Of a DNA stretch of 64,000 nt, positions 10,101-22,100 are shown piece after piece. Below the pieces are notes generated by a model. It was not told the origin of the DNA. It searched no databases and saw only the letters and a list, made by a program, of their open reading frames with translations. Origin of the DNA: Longimicrobiales bacterium (GTDB lineage Bacteria > Gemmatimonadota > Gemmatimonadetes > Longimicrobiales > Gaopeijiaceae); assembly GCA_958296005.1 (NCBI GenBank), contig CATQHQ010000002.1, positions 434,001 through 498,000 on the forward strand. Reading direction: 5' to 3'. Made by a program: the position numbers and the translations under genes. Positions within the stretch are counted from its first letter, which is position 1. Each line of letters opens with the position of its first letter.

Positions 10101-13100
10101 GCCGAACGTCAGGCTGGCCGTGCCCGTCCCCGAAGCATAGTCCGCTTGGCGCGTCGCCGAGCCGATCCCCAGTGCCAGCTGCGGCGTGCCCGTCACCACC
10201 ACCGCCCGGTCGAACGTCACCCGCACCTCGATCCGCTCGGCCAGCCCGTACGTGTCGCCGCTCGCCGGCAGGCTCGAAAACGACACGTCGTCAACTGAGG
10301 CCGCCGCAATCGAGCCGTCCACTCTGTGGCTGGAGCTGTTGGTGATCGCGTTCGTGCCCAGCCCCAGGCTTGCCGCCACCGTCGCGTCGCGAGTGTCGTT
10401 GATCGCGCCGGTGTTCAGCGTCAGCGCACTCGCCGCGACGCTGAGCCCGTCGCTGTCGCTGTCGGCCGCCACCACAGTGTACCGGAACGTCAGGCTGGCC
10501 GTACCCGTACCCGAGGCGTAGTCCGCCTGCCGCGTCTCCGTGCCGATCCCCAGCGCCAACTGCGGCGTGCCCGTCACCGTCACCGGACGGTTGAACGTCA
10601 CCGCCACCTCGATCTGCTCGCCCCGCACATACGTGTTGCCGCTCGCCGGAGTGCTCGCGATCGCCGCTGCGCTTACCGCCGCGGCCGTCAACGTCCCGCC
10701 CGCCACCTTGTGGCTGGAGCTGTTGGCGATCGCGTTCGCGCCTAGACCCAGCAGCGCGTCCAGCGTCCCGCCGGCCACATCGATCGACCCGCTGTTCAGC
10801 GACAGCGCGTTTGCCCCGATGCTAAGCCCGTCGTTGTCCGCGTCCGCCTGCACCACCGTGTACGCGAAGACCAGCGACGCCGTGCCCGTGCCCGAGGCGT
10901 AGGACGCCTGGCGAGTCGCCGAGCCGATCCCCAGCGCCAGCTGCGGTGCGCCACCCACGTCTACCGCCTTGTTGAACGTCACCGTGACTTTGATCCGATC
11001 GCCACGCTCGAACGTGTCGCCCACGACCGGCGAGCCGATCGCCACGCCCGTCACCCCTGGCGGCCCCTGGGCACCGTCCACCCTGTGATTCCCGTCGTTG
11101 GCGATCGCGTTCGTGCCCAGTCCGAGGCTCGCCGCCGTCGTCCCGTCGCGCGCGTCGTTGATCGTTCCGCTGTTCAGCCCCAGCGCGTTCGCCCCGACGC
11201 TGAGCCCGTCGCCATCGCTGTCGGCCGTCTGCACCGTGTAGTGGAACGTCAGGGTCGTCGCCGTGCTTGAGGCGTAGGCAGCTTGGCGGGTCGCCGAGCC
11301 GATCCGCAGCGCCAGCTGCAGCGTGCCCGTCACCGTCACCGCCCGGTTGAACGTCAGCTGCACCTCGATCTGCTCGCTCAGACCGTACGTGCTACCGCTT
11401 GCGGGGCTGCTCGTAATCGCCGCGCCGCTTACCGCCGCCGCCGTGAACGTCCCGCCCGCCACCTTGTGGCCAGAGCTGTTCTCGATCGCGTTCGCGCCCA
11501 GACCCAGCAGCGCGTCCAACGCCCCGCCCGCGACATCGATCCTGCCGCTGTTCAGCGACAGCGCGTTCGCCCCGATGCTGAGCCCGTCGTTGTCCGTATC
11601 CGCCTGCACCACCGTGTACTCGAAGACCAGCGACGCCGTGCCCGTGCCCGAGGCGTAGGACGCCTGCCGCGTCTGCGCGCCGATCCCGAGCGCCAGCTGC
11701 GGCGTGCCGCCCACATCCACCGCCTTGTTGAACGTCACCGTGACCTCGATCGTATCACCCCGCTCGAACGTGCTGCCCACGACCGGCGAGCCGATCGCCA
11801 CGCCCGTCACCCCCGGCGGCCCCTGGGCGCCGTCCACCATGTGGTCCCCGTCGTTGGTGATCGCGTTCGTGCCCAGCCCCAGGCTCGCCGCCGTCGCCGC
11901 GTCGCGCGCGTCGTTGATGGCACCGCTGTTCAGCGTCAGCGCGGTCGCCCCGACGCTGATCCCGTCCGTGTCGCTGTCGGATGCCTGCACCGTGTAGCGG
12001 AAGACCAGGACCGTCGCCGTGCTCGGGCTCGACGCGTAGGAAGCCTGGCGGGTCGCTGAGCCGACTCCTAGCGCCAGCTGCGGCGGGCCCGTCACCGTCA
12101 CCGGGCGGTTGAACGTCAGCTGCACCTCGATCTGCTCGCCCAGACCGTACGTGCTGCCGCTCGAAGGACTGCTCGCTATCGCCGCGTCGCTTACCGCCGA
12201 CGCCGTGAACGTCCCCCCCGCCACCTTGTGGCTGGAGCTGTTCTCGACCGCGTTCGCGCCCAGACCCAGCAACGCGTCCAACGCCCCGCCCGCCACATCG
12301 ATCCTGCCGCTGTTCAGCGACAGCGCGTTCGCCGCGATGCTGAGCCCGTCGTTGTCCGCGTCGCCCGAGGCGACCATGTACTGGAACACCAGCGACGCCG
12401 TGCCCGTCCCCGAGGCGTAGGACGCCTGCCGCGTCTGCGCGCCGATCCCCAGCGCCAGCTGCGGCGTGCCGCCCACGTCCACCGCCTTGTTGAACGTCAC
12501 CGTCACCTCGATCGTCTCGCCCCGCTCGTAGATGTCGCCCACGACCGGCGAGTTCAGCGCCACGCTCGTCACCCCCGGCGGCCCCTGGGCGCCGTCCACC
12601 TTGTGGTCCCCGTCGTTGGTGATCGCGTTCGTGCCCAGCCCCAGGCTCGCCGCCGTCGCCGCGTCCCGCGCGTCGTTGATCGACCCGCTGTTCAGCGTCA
12701 GCGCGGTCGCCGCGATGCTGATCCCGTCCGTGTCGCTGTCGGATGCCTGCACCGTGTACCGGAAGGTCAGGCTCGTCGCCGTGCTCGAGCCGGAGGCGTA
12801 GTCCGCTTGGCGCGTCTCCGAACCGATCCCCAGCGCCAGCTGCGGCGGGCCGCTCACCGTCACGGGCCGCGTGAACGTCACCGCCACCTCGATGGTCTCG
12901 CTCAGACCGTACGTGCTGCCGCTCGCCGGGCTGCTCGCTACCGCTACGCCGCTCACCGCCGCCGCCGTCAACGTCCCGCCCGCCACCTTGTGGCTGGAGC
13001 TGTTCTCGACCGCGTTCGCGCCCAGACCCAGCAGTGCGTCCAACGCCCCGCCCGCCACATCGATCCTGCCGCTGTTCAGCCCCAGCGCGTTCGCCGCGAT

Positions 13101-16100
13101 GCTGAGCCCGTCGTTGTCCGTATCCGCCTGCACCACCGTGTACTCGAAAACCAGCGACGCCGTGCCCGTGCCCGAGGCGTAGGACGCCTGCCGCGTCTGC
13201 GCGCCGATCCCCAGCGCCAGCTGCGGCGTGCCGCCCACGTCCACCGCCTTGTTGAACGTCACCGTCACCTCGATCGTCTCGCCCCGCTCGAACGTGTCGC
13301 CCACCGCCGGCGAGTTGAGCGCCACGCCCGTCACTCCCGGCGGCCCCTGGGCGCCGTCCACCCTGTGGTCCCCGTCGTTCGTGATCGCGTTCGTACCCAG
13401 CCCCAGGCTCGCCGCCGTCGCCGCGTCGCGCGTGTCGTTGATCGTCCCGGTATTCAGCGTCAGCGCGTTCGCCGCGACGCTGAGCCCGTCCGTGTCGCTG
13501 TCCGCCGCCTGCACCGTATAACGGAAGACCAGGACCGTCGCCGTGCTCGGGCTCGAGGCGTAGATCGCTTGGCGCGTCTCCGAGCCGATCCCCAGCGCCA
13601 GCTGCGGCGGGCCCGTCACCGTCACCGGGCGGTTGAACGTCAGCTGCACCTCGATCTGCTCGCTCAGACCGTACGTGCTGCCGCTCGCCGGGCTGCTCGT
13701 AATCGCCGCGCCGCTCACCGCCGCCGCCGTCAACGTCCCGCCCGCCACCTTGTGGCTGGAGCTGTTCTCGATCGCGTTCGCGCCCAGACCCAGCAGTGCA
13801 TCCAGCATCCCGCCCGCGACATCGATCCTGCCGCTGTTCAGCCCCAGCGCGTCCGCCGCGATGCTGAGCCCGTCGTTGTCCGTATCCGCCTGCACCACCG
13901 TGTACTCGAAGACCAGCGACGCCGTGCCCGTGCCCGAGGCGTAGGACGCCTGCCGCGTCTGCGCGCCGATCCCCAGCGCCAGCTGCGGCGTGCCGCCCAC
14001 GTCCACCGCCTTGTTGAACGTCACCGTCACCTCGATCGTCTCGCCCCGCTCGTAGATGTCGCCCACGACCGGCGAGTTCAGCGCCACGCTCGTCACCCCC
14101 GGTGGCCCCTGGGTGCCGTCCACCCTGTGGTCCCCGTCGTTGGTGATCGCGTTCGTACCCAGCCCCAGGCTCGCCGCCGTCGCCGCGTCCCGTGCGTCGT
14201 TGATCGACCCGCTGTTCAGCGTCAGCGCGGTCGCCGCGATGCTGAGCCCGTCCGTGTCGCTGTCGGATGCCTGCACCGTGTACCGGAAGGTCAGGCTCGT
14301 CGCCGTGCTCGAGCCGGAGGCGTAGTCCGCTTGGCGCGTCTCCGAGCCGATCCCCAACGCCAGCTGCGGCGGGCCGCTCACAGTCACGGGCCGCGTGAAC
14401 GTCACCGCCACCTCGATGGTCTCGCTCAGACCGTACGTGCTGCCGCTCGCCGGGCTGCTCGCTATCGTTGCGCCGCTCACCGCCGCCGCCGTCAACGTCC
14501 CGCCCGCCACCTTGTGGCTGGAGCTGTTCTCGATCGCGTTCGCGCCCAGACCCAGCAGTGCGTCCAACGCCCCGCCCGCGACATCGATCCTGCCGCTGTT
14601 CAGCGACAGCGCGCTCGCCGCGATGCTGAGCCCGTCGTTGTCCGTATCCGCCTGCACCACCGTGTACTCGAAGACCAGCGACGCCGTGCCCGTGCCCGAG
14701 GCGTAGGACGCCTGCCGCGTCGCCGCGCCGATCCCCAGCGCCAGCTGCGGCGTGCCGCCCACGTCCACCGCCTTGTTGAACGTCACCGTGACCTCGATCG
14801 TCTCGCCCCGCTCGTAGATGTCGCCCACGACCGGCGAGTTCAGCGCCACGCCCGTCACCCCCGGCGGCCCCTGGGTGCCGTCCACCCTGTGGTCCCCGTC
14901 GTTGGTGATCGCGTTCGTACCCAGCCCCAGGCTCGCCGCCGTCGTCCCGTCGCGCGCGTCGTTGATCGACCCGCTGTTCAGCCCCAAAGCGGTCGCCGCG
15001 ACGCTGAGCCCGTCCGTGTCGCTGTCCGCCGCCTGGACCGTATAGCGGAAGACCAGGACCGTCGCCGTGCTCGGGCTCGAGGCGTAGATCGCTTGGCGAG
15101 TCTCCGTGCCGATCCCCAGCGCCAGCTGCGGCGGGCCCGTCACCGTCACCGGGCGGTTGAACGTCAGTTGCACCTCGATCTGCTCGCCCAGCCCGTACGT
15201 GCTGCCGCTCGAAGGGCTGCTTGCTACCGCCGCGTCGCTCACCGCCGCCGCCGTGAACGTCCCGCCCGCCACCTTGTGGCCGGAGCTGTTCTCGACCGCG
15301 TTCGCGCCCAGCCCCAGCAGCGCATCGGTGGTCCCGCTTGCCACATCGATCCTACCGCTGTTCAGCGACAGCGCGCTCGCCGCGATGCTGAGCCCGTCGT
15401 TGTCCGTATCCGCCTGCACCACCGTGTACTCGAAGACCAGCGACGCCGTGCCCGTGCCCGAGGCGTAGGACGCCTGCCGCGTCGCCGCGCCGATCCCCAG
15501 CGCCAGCTGCGGCGTGCCGCCCACGTCCACCGCCTTGTTGAACGTCACCGTGACCTCGATCGTCTCGCCCCGCTCGTAGATGTCGCCCACGACCGGCGAG
15601 TTCAGCGCCACGCCCGTCACCCCCGGCGGCCCCTGGGTGCCGTCCACCCTGTGGTCCCCGTCGTTGGTGATCGCGTTCGTACCCAGCCCCAGGCTCGCCG
15701 CCGTCGTCCCGTCGCGCGCGTCGTTGATCGACCCGCTGTTCAGCCCCAAAGCGGTCGCCGCGACGCTGAGCCCGTCCGTGTCGCTGTCCGCCGCCTGGAC
15801 CGTATAGCGGAAGACCAGGACCGTCGCCGTGCTCGGGCTCGAGGCGTAGATCGCTTGGCGCATCTCCGAGCCGACCCCCAGCGCCAGCTGCGGCGGGCCC
15901 GTCACCGTCACCGGGCGGTTGAACGTCAGCTGCACCTCGATCTGCTCGCCCAGCCCGTACGTGCTGCCGCTCGAAGGAGTGCTCGTTACCGCCGCGCCGC
16001 TCACCGCCGCCGCCGTGAACGTCCCGCCCGCCACCTTGTGGCCGGAACTGTTCTCAATGGCGTTCGCGCCCAGGCCCAGCAGCGCATCGGTCGTCCCGCC

Positions 16101-19100
16101 CGCCACATCAATCCTGCCGCTGTTCAGCTCCAGCGCGTTCGCCGCGATGCTGATCCCGTCGTTGTCCGTGTCGCCCGAGGCGACCGTGTACTCGAAGACC
16201 AGCGACGCCGTGCCCGTGCCCGAGGCGTAGGACGCCCGCGGCGTCCCCATCCCGATCGTCAGCCCCACGCGCGGCGTACCGCCCACGTCCACCGCCTTGT
16301 TGAACGTCACCGTCACCTTGATCGTCTCGCCCCGCTCGAACGTGTCGCCCACGACCGGCGAGTTGAGCGCCACGCCCGTCACCCCCGGTGGCCCCTGGCT
16401 ACCGTCCACCTGGTGATCCCCGTCGTTGGTGATCGCGTGCGTGCCCAGCCCCAGGCTCGCCGCCGTCGTCCCGTCGCGAGCATCGTTGATCGACCCGCTG
16501 TTCAGCCCCAGTGCGGTCGCCGCGACGCTGATCCCGTCGCCGTCGCCGTCCGCCGCCTGCACCGTGTACTGGAACGGCAGCCAATGCGTGCTCGGGCCCG
16601 CGTAGTAGTCCGCTTGGCGCGTCTCCGTGCCGATCCCCAGCGACAGCTGCGGCGTGCCCGTCACCGTCACCGGGCGGTTGAACCTCACCTGCACATCGAT
16701 CCGCTCGCCCAGACCGTACGTGCTGCCGCTCGCCGGAGCGCTCGCTATCACCACGCGCGTCACCACCGGCGCAGTCAACGTCCCGCCCGCCACCTTGTGG
16801 CTGGAGCTGTTGGTGATCGCGTTCGCACCCAGTCCCAGCAGTGCGTCCAGCATCCCGCCCGCCACATCGATCCTGCCGCTGTTCAGCCCCAGTGCGTCCG
16901 CCCCGATGCTGAGCCCGTCGTTGTCCGTATCCGCCTGCACCACCGTGTACTCGAAGACCAGCGACGCCGTGCCCGTGCCCGAGGCGTAGGACGCCTGCCG
17001 CGTCGCCCCGCCGATCCCCAGCGCCAGCTGCGGCGTGCCGCCCACGTCCACCGCCTTGTTGAACGTCACCGTCACCTGGATCGTCTCGCCCCGCTCGAAC
17101 GTGTCGCCCACGACCGGCGAGCCGATCGCCACGCCCGTCACGCCCGGCGGTCCCTGGCTGCCGTCCACCATGTGGTCCCCGGCGTTGGTGATCGCGTTCG
17201 TACCCAGCCCCAGGCTCGCCGCCGTCGCCGCTTCCCGCGCGTCGTTGATCGCGCCGCTGTTCAGCCCCAGCGCGGTCGCCGCGACGCTGATCCCGTCCGT
17301 GTCGCTGTCGGATGCCTGCACCGTGTACCGGAAGGTCAGGATCGTCGCCGTGCTCGAGCCGGAGGCGTAGTCCGCTTGGCGCGTCTCCGAGCCGATTCCC
17401 AGCGCCAGCTGCGGCGGGCCCGTCACCGTCACCGGGCGGTTGAACGTCAGCTGCACCTCGATGGTCTCGCTCAGCCCGTACGTGCTGCCGCTCGCCGGAG
17501 TGCTCGCTATCGCCGCACCGCTTACCGCCGCCGCCGTCAACGTCCCGCCCGCCACCTTGTGGCTCCCGCTGTTCTCGATCGCGTTCGCGCCCAGACCCAG
17601 CAGCGCGTCCAACGCCCCGCCCGCCACATCGATCGACCCGCTGTTCAGCCCCAGCGCGTTCGCCGCGATGCTGAGCCCGTCGTTGTCCGCGTCGCCCGAG
17701 GCAACCGTGTACTGGAACACAAGCGACGCCGTGCCCGTGCCCGAGGCGTACTCCGCCTGCCGCGTCGACGCGCCGATCCCCAGCGCGAGCTGCGGCGTGC
17801 CGCCCACGTCCACCGCCTTGTTGAACGTCACCGTCACCTCGATCCGCTCGCCCCGCTCGTAGATGTCGCCCACGACCGGCGAGTTCAGTGCCACGCCCGT
17901 CACCCCCGGCGGCCCCTGGCTGCCGTCCACCTTGTGGTCCCCGTCGTTGGTGATCGCGTTCGTCCCCAGCCCCAGGCTCGCCGCCGTCGCCGCGTTGCGA
18001 GCGTCGTTGATCGACCCGCTGTTCAGCCCTAGCGCGTTCGCCCCGACGCTGATCCCGTCCGTGTCGCTGTCGGATGCCTGCACCGCGTAGCGGAACGTCA
18101 AGCTGTCCGTACCCGAACCGGAGGCGTACGAAGCCTGCCGCGTCTCCGTGCCGACCGCCAGCGCCAGCTGCGGCGGGCCGCTCACGGTCACGGGCCGCGT
18201 GAACGTCACCGCCACCTCGATGGTCTCGCCCAGCCCGTACGTGCTGCCGCTAGAAGGAGCGCTCGCTATCGCCGCGCCGCTCACCGCCGACGCCGTCAAC
18301 GTTCCGCCCGCCACCTTGTGGCTGGAGCTGTTCTCGATCGCGTTCGCGCCCAGGCCCAGAAGCGCGTCCAACGCCCCGCCCGCCACGTCGATCGACCCGC
18401 TGTTCAGCGACAGCGCGTTCGCCGCGATGCTGAGCCCGTCGTTGTCCGTATCCGCCGCCGCCACCGTGTACTGGAACACTAGCGACGCCGTGCCCGTGCC
18501 CGAGGCGTAGGACGCCTGCCGCGTCGCCCCGCCGATCCCCAGCGCCAGCTGCGGCGTGCCGCCCACGTCCACCGCCTTGTTGAACGTCACCGTGACCTCG
18601 ATCCGCTCGCCCCGCTCGTAGATGTCGCCCACGACCGGCGAGTTCAGCGCCACGCCCGTCACCCCCGGCGGCCCCTGGGTGCCGTCCACCCTGTGGTCCC
18701 CGTCGTCGGTGATCGCGTTCGCGCCCAGCCCAAGGCTCGCCGTAGCCGTAGCGTCGCGCGCGTCGTTGATCGACCCGCTGTTCAGCGTCAGCGCGGTTGC
18801 CCCGACGCTGATCCCGTCGCTGTCGCTGTCCGCCGTCACCACGGTGTAGCGGAACGTCAGGCTGTCCGTACCCGAACCGGAGGCGTAGGACGCCTGCCGC
18901 GTCTCCGAGCCGATCCCCAGCGCCAGCTGCGGCGGGCCGCTCACCGTCACGGGCCGCGTGAACGTGACCGCCACCTCGATGGTCTCGCTCAGCCCGTAGG
19001 TGCTGCCGCTCGCCGGAGTGCTCGCTACCGCCGCGCCGCTTACCGCCGCCGCCGTCAACGTCCCGCCCGCCACCTTGTGGCTGGAGCTGTTGTCGATCGC

Positions 19101-22100
19101 GTTCGCGCCCAGACCCAGCAGTGCGTCCAACGCCCCGCCCGCCACATCGATCCTGCCGTTGTTCAGCCCCAGCGCGTTCGCCGCGATGCTGAGCCCGTCG
19201 TTGTCCGCGTCGCCCGAGGCGACCGTGTACCGGAACACAAGCGACGCCGTGCCCGTCCCCGAGACGTAGGACGCCTGCTGCGTCGACGCGCCGATCCCCA
19301 GCGCCAGCTGCGGCGTGCCGCCCACGTCCACCGCCTTGTTGAACGTCACCGTGACCTCGATCCGCTCGCCCCGCTCGTAGATGTCTCCCACGACCGGCGA
19401 GTTCAGCGCCACGCCCGTCACCCCCGGCGGCCCCTGGGCGCCGTCCACCTTGTGATCCCCGTCGTTGGTGATCGCGTTCGCGCCCAGCCCCAGGCTCGCC
19501 GCAGCCGCCGCGTCCCGTGCGTCGTTGATCGACCCGCTGTTCAGCCCCAGCGCACTCGCCGCGACGCTGATCCCGTCCGTGTCGCTGTCGGATGCCTGCA
19601 CCGCGTAGCGGAACGTCAGGCTGTCCGTCCCCGAACCGGAGGCGTAGGACGCCTGCCGCGTCTCCGAGCCGACCCCCAGCGCCAGCTGCGGCGGGCCGCT
19701 CACCGTCACGGGCCGCGTGAACGTCACCGCCACCTCGATGGTCTCGCCCAGCCCGTACGTGCTGCCGCTCGAAGGAGTACTCGCTATCGCCGCGCCGCTC
19801 ACCGCCGACGCCGTGAACGTCCCGCCCGCCACCTTGTGGCTCCCGCTGTTCTCGATCGCGTTCGCGCCCAGACCCAGCAGTGCGTCCAGCATCCCGCCCG
19901 CCACATCGATCGACCCGCTGTTCAGCCCCAGCGCGTTCGCCGCGATGCTGAGCCCGTCGTTGTCCGTGTCCGCCTGCACCACCGTGTAGCGGAACACCAG
20001 CGACGCCGTGCCCGTGCCCGAGACGTAGGACGCCTGCCGCGTCTGCGAGCCGATCCCCAGCGCCAGCTGCGGCGTGCCGCCCACGTCCACCGCCTTGTTG
20101 AACGTCACCATGACCTCGATCCGCTCGCCCCGCTCGAACGTGTCGCCCACGACCGGCGAGTTCAGCGCCACGCCCGTCACCCCCGGCGGCCCCTGGGTGC
20201 CGTCCACCCTGTGGTCCCCGTCGTCGGTGATCGCGTTCGCGCCCAGCCCCAGGCTCGCCGTAGCCGTAGCGTCGCGCGCGTCGTTGATCGACCCGCTGTT
20301 CAGCGTCAGCGCGGTCGCCCCGACGCTGATCCCGTCGCTGTCGCTGTCCGCCGTCACCACGGTGTAGCGGAACGTCAGGCTGTCCGTACCCGAACCGGAG
20401 GCGTAGGAAGCTTGCCGCGTCTCCGAGCCGATCCCCAGCGCCAGCTGCGGCGGGCCGCTCACCGTCACGGGCCGCGTGAACGTCACCGCCACCTCGATGG
20501 TCTCGCTCAGCCCGTACGTGCTGCCGCTCGCCGGAGTGCTCGCTACCGCCGCGCCGCTTACCGCCGCCGCCGTCAACGTCCCGCCCGCCACCTTGTGGCT
20601 CCCGCTGTTCTCGACCGCGTTCGCGCCCAGACCCAGCAGTGCGTCCAGCATCCCGCCCGCCACATCGATCGACCCGCTGTTCAGCGACAGCGCGTCCGCC
20701 CCGATGCTGAGCCCGTCGTTGTCCGTATCCGCCTGCACCACCGTGTACTCGAAGACCAGCGACGCCGTGCCCGTGCCCGAGGCGTAGGACGCCTGCCGCG
20801 TCTGCGCGCCGATCCCGAGTGCCAGCTGCGGCGTGCCGCCCACATCCACCGCCTTGTTGAACGTCACCGTCACCTCGATCGTCTCGCCCCGCTCGTAGAT
20901 GTCTCCCACGACCGGCGAGTTCAGCGCCACGCCCGTCACCCCCGGCGGCCCCTGGGTGCCGTCCACCTTGTGATCCCCGTCGTTGGTGATCGCGTTCGCG
21001 CCCAGCCCCAGGCTCGCCGCAGCCGCCGCGTCCCGTGCGTCGTTGATCGACCCGCTGTTCAGCCCCAGCGCGGTCGCCCCGACGCTGATCCCGTCCGTGT
21101 CGCTGTCGGATGCCTGCACCGCGTAGCGGAATGTCAGGCTGTCCGTCCCCGAACCGGAGGCGTAGGACGCCTGCCGCGTCTCCGTGCCGACCCCCAGCGC
21201 CAGCTGCGGCGGGCCGCTCACCGTCACGGGCCGCGTGAACGTCACCGCCACCTCGATGGTCTCGCCCAGACCGTACGTGCTGCTGCTCGAAGGAGTGCTC
21301 GCTATCGCCGCGCCGCTCACCGCCGACGCCGTCAACGTCCCGCCCGCCACCTTGTGGCTGGAGCTGTTGTCGATCGCGTTCGTGCCCAGACCCAGCAGCG
21401 CGTCCAACGTCCCGCCCGCCACATCGATCGACCCGCTGTTCAGCCCCAGCGCGTCCGCCCCGATGCTGAGTCCGTCGTTGTCCGTATCCGCCGTCGCCAC
21501 CGTGTAGCGGAACACCAGCGACGCCGTGCCCGTGCCCGAGACGTACGACGCCTGCCGCGTCTGCGCGCCGATCCCGAGCGCCAGCTGCGGTGTGCCGCCC
21601 ACGTCCACCGCCTTGTTGAACGTCACCGTGACCTCGATCCGCTCGCCCCGCTCGTAGATGTCGCTCACGACCGGTGAGTTCAGCGCCACGCCCGTCACCC
21701 CCGGCGGCCCCTGGGTGCCGTCCACCATGTGGTCCCCGTCGTTGGTGATCGCGTTCGTCCCCAGCCCCAGGCTCGCCGCAACCGCCGCGTCGCGCGCATC
21801 GTTGATCATCCCGCTGTTCAGCCCCAGCGCGGTCGCCGCGACGCTGATCCCGTCGCTGTCGCTGTCGGATGCCTGCACCGTGTACCGGAAGACCAAGACC
21901 GTCGCCGTGCTCGGGCTCGAGGCGTAGGAAGCCTGGCTGGTCGCCGATCCGATCCCCAGCGCCAGCTGCGGCGGGCCCGTCACCGTCACCGGGCGGTTGA
22001 ACGTCAGCTGCACCTCGATCTGCTCGCTCAGACCGTACGTGCTGCCGGTCGCCGGGCTGCTCGTAATCGCCGCGCCGCTTACCGCCGCCGCCGTCAACGT

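Noticed and set aside
12228-18032. Plus-strand ORF of 1934 residues and many similar ones across 6.5-42 kb
   Set aside because: They are antisense shadows of the giant adhesin. The Arg/His-rich repetitive products mirror the repeats of the coding strand and lack recognisable domains.
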